Assembly (NCBI GenBank): GCA_024402715.1
Contig: JAKSTF010000005.1
Span: forward strand, 1 to 49,686
Reading direction: 5' to 3'
DNA length: 49,686 nucleotides
DNA from: Alphaproteobacteria bacterium
Lineage (GTDB): Bacteria; Pseudomonadota; Alphaproteobacteria; Rs-D84
Shown: piece after piece, positions 7,861-18,177 of the stretch
Numbering within the stretch: the stretch's first letter is position 1
Layout: each line of letters opens with the position of its first letter
The notes under the pieces: model-generated
Databases searched by the model: none
What the model was told of the DNA's origin: nothing
The model's input: only the letters and a program-made list of their open reading frames with translations
Translations under genes and position numbers: made by a program

Positions 7861-8910
7861 TAATTCCTTGCGAATTTGTGCGACACGATGGGCACGAACT
7901 TCTATCATGTCATTCAAATTTGCCTTTGTTAAATCAGTCGTAAATTTGATTGAATTTGCAAACGCCAACGCATCACTGTTTCCATGTGTTTTAACCGCAA
8001 ATCCTTTCAAGCCCAAAAATGTTGCACCGGCATATGAACGCGGATCAATTTTATGTTTTAAACGTTTAAAAACATGAACCAAAAAGAAACCGCCAACAAT
8101 AGCTAAAATTGATTTTTTCAAATTTTCAACCAACACCCGTTTAATCAAACGAGCTGTCCCTTCAACCGTTTTTAATACAATATTACCAGTAAAGCCGTCT
8201 GTTACAACAACCTGAACGTTACCAGCACTAATATCATTACCTTCTACAAAACCAACGTATTCATACGGCAATTCATCTTTATGGGCCGCCAATACATGAT
8301 TTAAACGCTGTAATGTTTCATTTCCCTTAGTATCTTCTTCACCGATATTTAATACACCCAATTTCGGCCGCGGCATTTTTCCAATAACTTCGGCATAAAC
8401 ACTGCCCAATATGGCAAAATCGAACAAAATAGTCTCGTCACATTGAACATTTGCACCCAAATCTAAAACAACCACACGTGAATCACCACCACCAGATGGT
8501 AACATTGTTGTAATTGCCGGTCTTGAAATACCATCAATTGTTTTTAATGCTAATTTAGATAACGACATCAAAATGCCGGTATTACCCGCACTAATAACCG
8601 CCGAACTGTTACCTTCGCGTACATCTTTGATTGCCATATACATCGATGTATCCTGGGCATGACGAATGACATCACGAACCTTATCTGTCCCCTTAACAAC
8701 ATCTGGTGCATGAATAATTTGACAGTTACGTGCAACGCGGGGATACTTTGCCATCAACCCCGTCAAAATCTGTTCATCCCCAAAAACACGAAAATGAACA
8801 TTATCTTCACCATATTGATATAAGAACTGATTTATTCCCCCCAATGCAGCATTTGGGCCTTTATCGCCCCCCATTGCATCAATAGAAATGATTTTTTTAT
8901 CAGACATCAT
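7840..8910 (-). CDS. plsX: Phosphate acyltransferase
   Basis: PlsX makes acyl-phosphate from acyl-ACP for the PlsY step of phosphatidic acid synthesis and is a peripheral membrane enzyme. The 356-residue protein has the N-terminal signature ISIDAMGGDKGP (residues 9-19), SAGNTGILM, LDLGANV, LNIGEE and VTDGFTGNIVLKT, all characteristic of the family. Two ATGs (8910, 8907) are possible, and neither has a Shine-Dalgarno; an AT-rich TATATT box lies right before them, so leaderless initiation is possible. It follows rpmF after 74 bases that contain a terminator-like hairpin, the common rpmF-plsX arrangement. Confidence 0.96.
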   Translation of the reverse strand: MMSDKKIISIDAMGGDKGPNAALGGINQFLYQYGEDNVHFRVFGDEQILTGLMAKYPRVARNCQIIHAPDVVKGTDKVRDVIRHAQDTSMYMAIKDVREGNSSAVISAGNTGILMSLSKLALKTIDGISRPAITTMLPSGGGDSRVVVLDLGANVQCDETILFDFAILGSVYAEVIGKMPRPKLGVLNIGEEDTKGNETLQRLNHVLAAHKDELPYEYVGFVEGNDISAGNVQVVVTDGFTGNIVLKTVEGTARLIKRVLVENLKKSILAIVGGFFLVHVFKRLKHKIDPRSYAGATFLGLKGFAVKTHGNSDALAFANSIKFTTDLTKANLNDMIEVRAHRVAQIRKELKEDVVE

Positions 8911-8918
8911 GATAATAT

Positions 8919-8962
8919 ATAAAAAAAGCAGAAAGGCACCTTGGTGTGCCCTTTAATCTGCC
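8919..8962 (-). terminator. Hairpin with T-tract between rpmF and plsX
   Basis: Minus-strand GGCAC/GTGCC core with an extended imperfect GCAG/CTGC base, followed by CTTTTTTTATAT. It may end rpmF transcripts or attenuate read-through into plsX. Confidence 0.6.
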
Positions 8963-8984
8963 TAATTAATTTTTAACCCAAGCA

Positions 8985-9134
8985 TTACTTTGAACCACAT
9001 GCTGCACAAACATGATGTGGACGTTTCTTTTCGCCACAGGTTTTGCACACACCACATGGCATAATTGTCAAAGCATCATGTGAACGACGTTGTGCTGAAC
9101 GTGCTTTACTGGTCTTACTTTTTGGCGTTGCCAT
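8985..9134 (-). CDS. rpmF: 50S ribosomal protein L32
   Basis: A 49-residue large-subunit protein starting MATPKSKTSKARS, with the zinc-binding CGVCKTCG and CAACG Cys pairs (C27/C30 and C43/C46 region) intact. The start is the internal ATG at 9134, supported by AAAAAGGA seven bases upstream and by family alignment; the longer frame to 9191 is not. A TATAAT box on the minus strand at 9169-9174 probably marks its promoter. Confidence 0.97.
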   Translation of the reverse strand: MATPKSKTSKARSAQRRSHDALTIMPCGVCKTCGEKKRPHHVCAACGSK

Positions 9135-9228
9135 TTCAATATCCTTTTTATTTACAGTTCTGTATTTTATTATAATCTGACGGCATTGCAAGAAAAACTT
9201 TCACTACAATCCGCAATCTTTATTGTCC

Positions 9229-9257
9229 CTTTGGCACATAAATTGTATGTACCAAAG
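9229..9257 (-). other. Hairpin downstream of rpoC
   Basis: A 12-bp stem (CTTTGG.../...CCAAAG with one G-U pair) lies 17 bases past the rpoC stop. No T-tract follows on the minus strand, so it resembles a 3'-end stabiliser or Rho-dependent end more than an intrinsic terminator. Confidence 0.5.
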
Positions 9258-9273
9258 AAACGATCTTAATGGA

Positions 9274-12200
9274 TTATATATCCATCAACTGTTGTTGTTC
9301 CCCGCCTTCGCGTGCCAATTTTTCTGCCTTTTCTTCGGCTTTGGCAATTTCACGAACACGACGGACATATGCACCCGTACCAATTGGAATCAAACGACCA
9401 ACAATCAGGTTTTCATTGATACCAACCAATTTATCAGTTGAACCAGAAATCGCTGCATCTACCAATACTTTTGTGGTTTGTTGGAAAGATGCATTTGATA
9501 TAAATGAACGCGACGTTAATGATGCACGGGTCAAACCAACCAACACCTGAGATGCTTCGGCCAATTTACCACCATCACGTGCAACACGTGCATTTTCTTC
9601 TTCAAAGTCAACACGATCAACAACCTGTCCCATCAAGAATCCAGTATCCCCCGGATTTGTAATTTCAACACGACGAGTCATTTCACGTATCAAGATTTCA
9701 ATATGTTTATCGTTGATGCTTACACCCTGCAAACGATAAACCTGCTGAATCTGTTCAACCATAAATGTTGCCAATGCTTTCTGTCCCAAAATACGCAAAA
9801 TATCTTGTGGAACTGAATCACCATCAACCAATTTATCGGCTTTGCGAACAACATCACCGCTGCGAACTAACAAATTCGTTCCCTTTGGTACAGCATATTC
9901 GAATGGGGCAGATCCATCATCTGGTTCGATACGAATTATTATCTTAGATTTTGCATCTTCCAATTCAACCGTACCATCTATTTCTGCCAACAATGCAGGA
10001 TTTGCAGGACGACGAACTTCTAATAATTCATTAACACGTGGCAAACCACCGGTAATATCCCCCGTCTTTTTCGCCTGTACCGGAATACGGGCCAAAACAT
10101 CCCCAGCTGCAACTGTTGCACCATTTGCAACATTCAACACAGAATATGTTGGAACCATATATTCGGCAATCTTCTTACCGCCCAAAGATACAACATTACC
10201 CTTTTCATCAACCAATGTAATTGATGGGTTCAATGCTTTTTTAGTATTCGCTTTCCAATTAATAACCTTGCGAGAAACGATACCTGTCATTGGATCAACT
10301 TCTTCTTGATAAGAAACGTTTTCTACCAAATCTTTGAATTGAACGATACCGTCTTTTTCTGCAATTATTGTATTGGAATATGGATCCCATTCCGCAACCT
10401 TGGCGCCTTTTTCAACCATATCTCCATCATTAACAATCAACATTGACGAATACGGTAAATCTGCTGTGAACAACTGTGTTCCAGCTTCATCAACAACAGA
10501 CAATTTACCATTGCGTGACAAAACAACAACACGACCAACAGAATTCTTAATCGTATTTACACCCGTTAATTCTATTTTACCAGCAACCGGAACTTCAATA
10601 AAATGACTTTCCGCACTGCCACCAGCAATACCACCAATATGGAAGGTACGCAATGTCAACTGCGTTCCAGGTTCACCAATAGATTGTCCCGCAATAACCC
10701 CAACAGCTTCACCAACATGAACCAAAGCATTACGAGACAAGTCCATACCGTAACATTTTGCACACAAACCATCACTGCAACATGTCAAAACACTGCGAAC
10801 ATCAACAGATGGCAAACCAGATTCATTAATTTTTCTGGCGGCAACCTTATCAATGTATTCACCCGCTGGAACTATCATTTCTTTGGTAATTGGATGAATA
10901 ATATCACGTGCAGCGGTACGTCCAAATACAACATCACCCAATGCAACAGACAATGTTGCACCTTGATAGACAGGTTTTGCAGTAATGTATTCAGATGTTC
11001 CACAATCATGCTCTGTAATAACTGTATTTTGTGCCAATTCAACCAAACGACGTGTCAAATATCCAGCATCAGCTGTTTTTAACGCCGTATCTGACATACC
11101 CTTACGTGCACCGTGTGTAGACGTAAAGTATTCTGCCATTGTCAAACCTTCTTTAAAGTTCGAAATAATTGGAACTTCAATAATCGAACCATCAGGTTTT
11201 GCCATCATACCACGCATACCAGACAACTGTTTAATCTGGTTCTTGGAACCACGGGCACCAGACAACGCCATCATCAAAACCGAGTTCCAATTATCACCGG
11301 TCGTTTTACCCAATGCAGCATATGCCAAATCAGCCAATTTATCTGTTGTTTTCTGCCACAAATCAATCAATTTGTTATGACGTTCGCCACCAGATAACAA
11401 ACCGTTTTGATATTGTCCTTCGATTTCTTCAGCTGCTTTGTTTGCCTCTTCTATCATGGATTTCTTTTCAACAGGAATCACAATATCATCGAAACCAATT
11501 GAAATACCACTGCGGGCTGCTTGTTCAAAACCAGTATTTTTTAACGAATCGGCTAAAATAATCATCGCCTTGTCACCACAACGTTCATAAGTTGTTGCCA
11601 ACAAAGATTCAATTTCTTTTTTGCCCATAACTTTGTTTACCAAATCAAATGGCATATTATCTGATTGTGGCAACAATTGTCCCAAAATCATACGTCCAGC
11701 GGTTGTTTTATAAATTTTACCGTTGATACGGGCAATAATTGGAGTATGTAAAGTAATGGTTTTGTTTTCCAACGCCATTTTTACTTCATCCATACTGGCA
11801 AAACGTGACGATTTTTCAGTGTGTTCACCATTAATCAATGAAATATAGTAAACCCCCAAAACCATGTCCTGTGTTGGAACAATCATTGGTTTACCATTTG
11901 CTGGCGACAATACATTATTTGATGCCAACATCAATGTACGGGCCTCTAATTGAGCCTCTAATGAAATTGGAACGTGAACAGACATCTGGTCACCGTCAAA
12001 GTCGGCATTAAATCCAGCACAAACCAATGGATGTAAACGTATGGCCTTGCCTTCAATCAAAACAGGTTCAAATGCCAACAATGACAAACGATGCAACGTT
12101 GGTGCACGGTTCAACAAAACCGGATGTTCATAGATAACCTTTTCCAAAATTTCCCATACGATATCTTCACCATTTTCAACCATTTTGCGGGCTGTTTTCA

Positions 12201-13383
12201 ATGTATTCGCATAATCACCAGCCAACAAACGTGCAAAAACAAATGGTTTAAACAATTCTAATGCCATTGCCTTTGGCAAACCAACCTGATGTAATTTCAA
12301 ACTTGGCCCAGACACAATAACAGAACGTCCAGAATAATCAACACGTTTACCCAACAAATTCATACGGAAACGTCCTGATTTACCACGCAAAGAATCAGAT
12401 AATGATTTTAATGGACGACGGTTTTGTGAAACCATTGGTCGTGCCTTGTGTCCATTATCGAATAAAGAATCAACAGCTTCTTGTAACATACGTTTTTCAT
12501 TACGAACAATAATCTCAGGCGCATGCATTTCCATGAAACGCTTTAAACGATTATTACGTATAATAACACGACGATACAAATCATTTAAATCAGATGCTGC
12601 AATATTCCCTGCATTTAACGTTACCAATGGACGCATATCTGGTGGTATTACCGGCAAAATATCTGGCAACATCCACGCAGGATCTGTTTTTGAATCCAAA
12701 AACGCTTCAACCAATTTCAATTGCTTAATCATTGCCTTGCGTTTAGATTCAGATTTCGTTTCCGGCAATTCTGCACGCAAACGAGTCCGTTCATCACCCA
12801 TATCTAAGTTTGCAATTATGCTGCGAACGCCTTCGGCCCCAATACCGACACGAAACGCATCCGCCCCAAATTCTTCAACAGCATTTTGATATTCATCTTC
12901 ACTGATAACATCATACTGTTTCAAATTAGTCAAACCAGGTTCGATAACGATGTATGCATCATATGAAATAACCTGCTCTAATTTTTTCTGTGGCAAATTG
13001 TTTAACAATGTTGCGATTTTACCTTCGCGTAAAAACCATGTATGTGCAACAGGTATTGCCAATTTAATATGTCCCATACGTTCGCGACGAACAGATGACG
13101 AGCCAACCTCAACACCACAACGTTCACAAACAACACCACGGAATTTTATTCTTTTATATTTTCCACATGCACATTCATAATCTTTGACTGGGCCAAAAAT
13201 CTGCTGACAAAACAAACCTTCTGCCTCTGGCTTTAACGAGTGATAATTAATCGTTTCTGGTTTTTTTACCTCTCCATGAGACCACGACAGAATTTCTTCT
13301 GGTGACGCAATGGTAATACGCAATGCGTCAAATTGCTCTTTATTTTCTATTTGTCCAAATATCTTCTGCAACATATTTGTCAT
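9274..13383 (-). CDS. rpoC: DNA-directed RNA polymerase subunit beta'
   Basis: Catalytic subunit of RNA polymerase. The 1369-residue length matches compact alphaproteobacterial forms. It has the N-terminal zinc site CACG..C..C, the Mg2+-binding NADFDGDQM at residues 459-467, the trigger-loop/bridge-helix region with TRRLVE, and the second zinc cluster CCSDGLCAKC. The ATG at 13383 has AAGGAG eight bases upstream. It lies 84 bases after rpoB in the same operon. No large lineage-specific insertion is apparent. Confidence 0.99.
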   Translation of the reverse strand: MTNMLQKIFGQIENKEQFDALRITIASPEEILSWSHGEVKKPETINYHSLKPEAEGLFCQQIFGPVKDYECACGKYKRIKFRGVVCERCGVEVGSSSVRRERMGHIKLAIPVAHTWFLREGKIATLLNNLPQKKLEQVISYDAYIVIEPGLTNLKQYDVISEDEYQNAVEEFGADAFRVGIGAEGVRSIIANLDMGDERTRLRAELPETKSESKRKAMIKQLKLVEAFLDSKTDPAWMLPDILPVIPPDMRPLVTLNAGNIAASDLNDLYRRVIIRNNRLKRFMEMHAPEIIVRNEKRMLQEAVDSLFDNGHKARPMVSQNRRPLKSLSDSLRGKSGRFRMNLLGKRVDYSGRSVIVSGPSLKLHQVGLPKAMALELFKPFVFARLLAGDYANTLKTARKMVENGEDIVWEILEKVIYEHPVLLNRAPTLHRLSLLAFEPVLIEGKAIRLHPLVCAGFNADFDGDQMSVHVPISLEAQLEARTLMLASNNVLSPANGKPMIVPTQDMVLGVYYISLINGEHTEKSSRFASMDEVKMALENKTITLHTPIIARINGKIYKTTAGRMILGQLLPQSDNMPFDLVNKVMGKKEIESLLATTYERCGDKAMIILADSLKNTGFEQAARSGISIGFDDIVIPVEKKSMIEEANKAAEEIEGQYQNGLLSGGERHNKLIDLWQKTTDKLADLAYAALGKTTGDNWNSVLMMALSGARGSKNQIKQLSGMRGMMAKPDGSIIEVPIISNFKEGLTMAEYFTSTHGARKGMSDTALKTADAGYLTRRLVELAQNTVITEHDCGTSEYITAKPVYQGATLSVALGDVVFGRTAARDIIHPITKEMIVPAGEYIDKVAARKINESGLPSVDVRSVLTCCSDGLCAKCYGMDLSRNALVHVGEAVGVIAGQSIGEPGTQLTLRTFHIGGIAGGSAESHFIEVPVAGKIELTGVNTIKNSVGRVVVLSRNGKLSVVDEAGTQLFTADLPYSSMLIVNDGDMVEKGAKVAEWDPYSNTIIAEKDGIVQFKDLVENVSYQEEVDPMTGIVSRKVINWKANTKKALNPSITLVDEKGNVVSLGGKKIAEYMVPTYSVLNVANGATVAAGDVLARIPVQAKKTGDITGGLPRVNELLEVRRPANPALLAEIDGTVELEDAKSKIIIRIEPDDGSAPFEYAVPKGTNLLVRSGDVVRKADKLVDGDSVPQDILRILGQKALATFMVEQIQQVYRLQGVSINDKHIEILIREMTRRVEITNPGDTGFLMGQVVDRVDFEEENARVARDGGKLAEASQVLVGLTRASLTSRSFISNASFQQTTKVLVDAAISGSTDKLVGINENLIVGRLIPIGTGAYVRRVREIAKAEEKAEKLAREGGEQQQLMDI

Positions 13384-13467
13384 AAATTCTGCTCCTTTTC
13401 AAGTCGCGTTAAATTGAATATCCATATTGACCGAATGAGAAAAATCCCACCCGATCAATTTTGATTC

Positions 13468-16400
13468 TTAGTCGATTTTCTTTGGTGTCAATGCTAAACC
13501 CAAACCACGTAATTCGCGAACGAACACATTAAACGCTTCGGGCGTTCCGGTTTGAATATCATCACTGCCAGAAATAATCGATTCATACATTTTATTTCGG
13601 CCGGCAATATCATCAGATTTTACAGTCAGCATTTCACGCAACAAATGTGCTGCACCATGTGCCTCCAATGCCCAAACCTCCATTTCACCCAGACGCTGAC
13701 CACCCATGTGCGCTTTTCCAGATAATGGCTGTTGGGTTACTAATGAATAACTGCCGACAGAACGTGCGTGAATCTTTTCGTCTACAAAATGATGCAATTT
13801 CAACATGTACATTACACCAACGGTTACAGGACGTGCAAATTTTTCACCCGTCATACCATCGTACAAATCGAACTGACCAGTTTCAGGCAAGTTTGCCAAT
13901 TTCAACATATTATGAATATCATCAGGTGTCGCACCGTCAAACGTTGGGGTTGCCATTGGAACACCATCGCGTAACAAAGCTGCTTCAGCACGAACATCGG
14001 TATCCGTCATCTTTTCTAATTTTTCTGCAACGTCTTTACCGTATATTTTACCCATAACAGAACGCAAATCGTCTGTAACAGCACGTTTCTGTTTAACTTC
14101 TTCCAATACCTGACCAATTTGTTCACCCAATGCACGGGCAGCCATACCAAGGTGGGTTTCCAAAATCTGACCAATATTCATACGTGAAGGCACACCCAAT
14201 GGATTCAACACCAAATCAACCGGTGTACCATCCGCCAAGTGTGGCATATCTTCGACCGGAACAACCTTTGACACAATACCTTTATTACCGTGACGTCCAG
14301 CCATTTTATCACCAGGTTGCAATTTCATTTTATGTGCAATGTAAACTTTAACTTCTTTTAAGTCACCTGCACTTAAAGAATTGCTTTCTGTTGCTTTGGC
14401 AACTTCGGCATCGGCTTTTTCATTCAAAGCCTTTAATTTTGCGACATGTTGTTCACGCAATTCATCAATCTTGATTTGCGCTTCTTTATTACGCACAACC
14501 AATTTTTTGACGTCTGCTGGTCTGATACCATCGAATACTTCTTGGGTTAATTTTTTACCAACAAATGGTTTCAAACTGCCGGTACCTGAATCAATGATTT
14601 GCCCTTCTGCAATTTGGAATATCTGATCCGCAAAACCTTTCTCAATAATATTCGTTTCTTCTTCTCGATCCTTGTTAATCTTTTCAATTTTTTGCAGTTC
14701 TATCATTTGGGTACGTTCATCTTTTTTAACACCATGACGTGTTAAAACATTAACCCCAATAACAGTTCCTTCCTCATTTGGACCAACACGCAAAGAAGTA
14801 TCTTTTACATTCAATGCCTTTTCGCCAAAGATATTGCGTAATAAGGCTTCTTCTGGTGTCAACAACGTTTCAGATTTTGGCGAAACACGGCCAACCAATA
14901 TGTCACCCTGCTTTACACGGGCACCGACATAAATAATACCTGATTCGTCCAAATTCTTTAACGCTTCTTCACCAACATTTGGAATATCACGTGTTAATGT
15001 TTCTGGTCCTAATTGTGTATCACGAACACGGAATTCTTTTTCAACAATCTTAACCGAAGTGAAAACATCTTCACGTGAAATACGTTCAGAAATAACAATA
15101 GAATCTTCATAGTTGTATCCACGCCATGGCATAAATGCAACCAATACATTACGTCCCAACGCCAATTCGCCATAATTCATAGACGAACCATCCGCAATAA
15201 TATCCCCGGCCGCGATGCGATCACCAACACGAACCAACGGTTTTTGATGGATTAACGTTTCACTGTTGCTGCGTTCAAATTTTTCCAAATTATAAATATC
15301 AACCCCAGTTACAACGTTGCGACTATTCATACACTTAACAACGATACGGTTTGCATCAACAGATTCAACAACCCCACTATGTTTTGCCACCGTCCCTGTA
15401 CGTGAATCACGTGCAACCTCACGTTCAATACCTGTACCAACTAATGGTGCCTGAACACGCAACAATGGAACCGCCTGACGCTGCATGTTCGATCCCATCA
15501 ATGCACGGTTAGCGTCGTCATTTTCAACGAACGGTATCAACCCAGTTGCAATCGATACAACCTGACGTGGTTCAACGTCAATCAAATCGATTTCATCTTT
15601 CGGAACCATAGTAAATTCACCATCAACACGTGCGGTAACCATTTCTTCAGCTAAAACACCTGCAGATGTTGTCGGGGTATTTCCCTGGGCAATTTTATGT
15701 CCCAATTCTTCATCCGCAGTCAAATATACCATTTTATCGGTAATTTTGCTGTTTTCTACAACATAATATGGCGTTTCAATGAAACCATATGGATTTACAC
15801 GCGCATATGTCGACAAATGGTTAATCAAACCAATATTTGCACCTTCTGGGGTATGAATTGGGCACAAACGACCATAGTGCGTTGGATGAACGTCACGAAC
15901 ATCAATACCGGCACGATCACGATTCAAACCACCAGGTCCCAATGCAGAAATACGACGTTTATGTTCCAATTCAGACAATGGATTATACGAATCCATAAAC
16001 TGAGACAATTGTGACGTTCCCAAAAATTCAGAAACCAACGACATCAATGGTTTTACATTAACGACATCCTGTGGTTGCATGTTTGCAATATTCGGGCTGG
16101 ACAAACTTTCACGAACCAATCGTTCTATGCGAACCATACCTGTACGGAAATTCTGTTCTAACAATTCACCAACCATACGAACACGACGATTCGACAAATT
16201 ATCAATATCATCAATCGTATCTTTACGATCAATAATATTGGTTAATGTCTTCAACACTGCTAAGAAATCGCCTTTGGTTAACAAACGTTCATCTTCTGGT
16301 TTTTTACCTGTTTCTATTTTCAAACGCTTGTTCATTTTGAAACGACCAACCGCTGACAAATCATAATACGCTGCATCAAAACCTTGACGCATAAATAAAT

Positions 16401-17604
16401 TTATTGCAGCTTCTAACGTCGGACGTTCACCCGGACGAATAATATTATATATTTCGATTAAGGCTTCTTCACGGTTGGTTGTTTTATCTGCAACCAAAGT
16501 ATTACGCATATGTGCACTGATTGTTGCATTATCAATTGAAATCAATGAAATATTTTTGACATCCATTTTCTCTAAATCTGCCAAAACTTCTTCTGTGATT
16601 TCTGTACCGGCTGGGAAAATAACCTCATCACCATTTTTAATTGTATCAAACAAATACTCACCAATCAGGCTTTCTGTCACAACACCAAATTCTTTGGCCG
16701 CAGATGTAATTTTCGCCAAACGTTTAGCATTTATACGATCACCCTTGGATGCCAAAACCTTTTTATCTTTTGGATTAATCAAATCATAATTCAAACGATA
16801 TTTATCCAATCCTTCGAATACAGATGTTTCCCCACACCACAATTTACCATCAAAATTTAATGCAATACGTTTGTAGAATGCACCCAAAATTTCTGTATCA
16901 TCCATACCACGGATTGTTGTTTTATGTGGATCTGCAATCCATTTCTTTTCATCTTCTGCTGCGGGTAAACAGCGCAACAAAACAGTTGCCGGAACTTTAC
17001 GACGACGATCTATGCGAACATAAATTACACCTTTGGATTCTTCAAAATCAATCCAACTGCCGTGTTCTGGAATAATGCGCGCGGTATACGTTGTTTGATT
17101 GCCAGCAATCTTCGATTCTTTGGTTGTATCAAAAACAACACCTTGGGCACGATGCATTTGTGAAACAATAACGCGTTCAACCCCAGACGCAATAAAACTG
17201 CCGCGTTCAGTCATTAACGGCACTTCGCCCATAAATATCTCTTGTTCTTTGATATCGCGTAAAGTCTTTTTGCCGTCTTCTGCGACATCCCATAAAATCA
17301 ACCTCAGCTTCAACTTCAATTTGCTGGAATATGTCATATTACGCAACATACATTCTTTAACCGTATAAACAGGCTGGTCCAATGTATATTCAATGAATTC
17401 CAAATCAGCAATTCCCGCATAATCTTTAATTGGGAACATAGATTTGAATACATTCTGTAACCCAATATTTTTTCTGTTTTCTGGGGCTACATCTGCCTGT
17501 AAAAAATCTCGGTACGAATCGTACTGAATTTCAACCAAATCAGGAAGCGGGGTTTGCAAAAAACTTTTTCCAAAAGATTTTCTAAATTTTTGAATGACTG
17601 CCAT
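13468..17604 (-). CDS. rpoB: DNA-directed RNA polymerase subunit beta
   Basis: Beta subunit, 1378 residues from ATG 17604. An in-frame TTG nine bases upstream is rejected because it would sit on the AAGGA Shine-Dalgarno. The rifampicin-region block SQLSQFMDSYNPLSELEHKR keeps the residues equivalent to E. coli Q513, D516 and H526, and the following RISALGPGG keeps S531, but it has Ser-Tyr in place of Gln517-Asn518. GRLCPIHTPEGANIG, the NYEDSI region and the C-terminal GGQRLGEMEVWALEA clamp motif are conserved. Confidence 0.99.
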   Translation of the reverse strand: MAVIQKFRKSFGKSFLQTPLPDLVEIQYDSYRDFLQADVAPENRKNIGLQNVFKSMFPIKDYAGIADLEFIEYTLDQPVYTVKECMLRNMTYSSKLKLKLRLILWDVAEDGKKTLRDIKEQEIFMGEVPLMTERGSFIASGVERVIVSQMHRAQGVVFDTTKESKIAGNQTTYTARIIPEHGSWIDFEESKGVIYVRIDRRRKVPATVLLRCLPAAEDEKKWIADPHKTTIRGMDDTEILGAFYKRIALNFDGKLWCGETSVFEGLDKYRLNYDLINPKDKKVLASKGDRINAKRLAKITSAAKEFGVVTESLIGEYLFDTIKNGDEVIFPAGTEITEEVLADLEKMDVKNISLISIDNATISAHMRNTLVADKTTNREEALIEIYNIIRPGERPTLEAAINLFMRQGFDAAYYDLSAVGRFKMNKRLKIETGKKPEDERLLTKGDFLAVLKTLTNIIDRKDTIDDIDNLSNRRVRMVGELLEQNFRTGMVRIERLVRESLSSPNIANMQPQDVVNVKPLMSLVSEFLGTSQLSQFMDSYNPLSELEHKRRISALGPGGLNRDRAGIDVRDVHPTHYGRLCPIHTPEGANIGLINHLSTYARVNPYGFIETPYYVVENSKITDKMVYLTADEELGHKIAQGNTPTTSAGVLAEEMVTARVDGEFTMVPKDEIDLIDVEPRQVVSIATGLIPFVENDDANRALMGSNMQRQAVPLLRVQAPLVGTGIEREVARDSRTGTVAKHSGVVESVDANRIVVKCMNSRNVVTGVDIYNLEKFERSNSETLIHQKPLVRVGDRIAAGDIIADGSSMNYGELALGRNVLVAFMPWRGYNYEDSIVISERISREDVFTSVKIVEKEFRVRDTQLGPETLTRDIPNVGEEALKNLDESGIIYVGARVKQGDILVGRVSPKSETLLTPEEALLRNIFGEKALNVKDTSLRVGPNEEGTVIGVNVLTRHGVKKDERTQMIELQKIEKINKDREEETNIIEKGFADQIFQIAEGQIIDSGTGSLKPFVGKKLTQEVFDGIRPADVKKLVVRNKEAQIKIDELREQHVAKLKALNEKADAEVAKATESNSLSAGDLKEVKVYIAHKMKLQPGDKMAGRHGNKGIVSKVVPVEDMPHLADGTPVDLVLNPLGVPSRMNIGQILETHLGMAARALGEQIGQVLEEVKQKRAVTDDLRSVMGKIYGKDVAEKLEKMTDTDVRAEAALLRDGVPMATPTFDGATPDDIHNMLKLANLPETGQFDLYDGMTGEKFARPVTVGVMYMLKLHHFVDEKIHARSVGSYSLVTQQPLSGKAHMGGQRLGEMEVWALEAHGAAHLLREMLTVKSDDIAGRNKMYESIISGSDDIQTGTPEAFNVFVRELRGLGLALTPKKID

Positions 17605-17672
17605 AGATCTCAATCCTTTTTTTCCGTGCGCTTTGCAAACAAATATTTCTATATACGTTTTAACGTCTCATG

Positions 17673-17753
17673 GCCCGCTTGGAAAAACACTTCCCAAGCG
17701 GGCTTTCGACGGTGGGTATCACAACACCCTTTTTCGGAACAAAAACTGTTCCG
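17673..17753 (-). promoter_or_regulatory. Two hairpins in the rplL-rpoB intergenic region
   Basis: The 160-base rplL-rpoB gap holds a 7-bp hairpin (17735-17741/17747-17753) and a perfect 10-bp GC-rich hairpin GCCCGCTTGG/CCAAGCGGGC (17673-17682/17694-17703). No T-tract follows either on the minus strand. In E. coli the same gap contains an attenuator and an RNase III site that set the L7/L12 to RpoB ratio; similar use here is inference. Confidence 0.6.
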
Positions 17754-17764
17754 CCATTATCAAA

Positions 17765-18130
17765 TTATTTCAATTCGATTTTGGCACCAGCTGCTTCCAA
17801 TGTAGCTTTCATTTTTTCAGCTTCATCTTTTGCAACTGCTTCTTTAATAGCTTTTGGTGCAGATTCAACCAAAGCTTTTGCTTCACCCAAACCTAAACCT
17901 GTAATATCTTTAACTGCTTTGATAACAGCTAATTTATTTGCACCAGCTTCGGCCAAAACAACATCAAATTCTGTTTTTTCTTCAACTGCGGCTGCGGCTG
18001 GACCGGCTGCAACTGCAACAGCAGCAGCGGCACTAACGCCCCATGTTTCTTCTAAAGCTTTGGACAATTCAACTGCTTCCAAAACTGACAATTTTGACAA
18101 TTCTTCAACCAATTTTTGAATGTCTGCCAT
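17765..18130 (-). CDS. rplL: 50S ribosomal protein L7/L12
   Basis: 121-residue stalk protein: an N-terminal dimerisation helix pair ([22 protein letters not shown]), an Ala-rich hinge (residues ~32-50), and a C-terminal factor-binding domain with [15 protein letters not shown] and [17 protein letters not shown] precedes the ATG. It lies 47 bases after rplJ. Confidence 0.99.
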   Translation of the reverse strand: MADIQKLVEELSKLSVLEAVELSKALEETWGVSAAAAVAVAAGPAAAAVEEKTEFDVVLAEAGANKLAVIKAVKDITGLGLGEAKALVESAPKAIKEAVAKDEAEKMKATLEAAGAKIELK

Positions 18131-18177
18131 TTTTTAACTCCTAGTTTTTATATAATCAAAACGTTATATTTTGATGA

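Noticed and set aside
13468-17613. rpoB start at TTG 17613
   Set aside because: This codon would overlap the Shine-Dalgarno; ATG 17604 has correct spacing and matches homologues.
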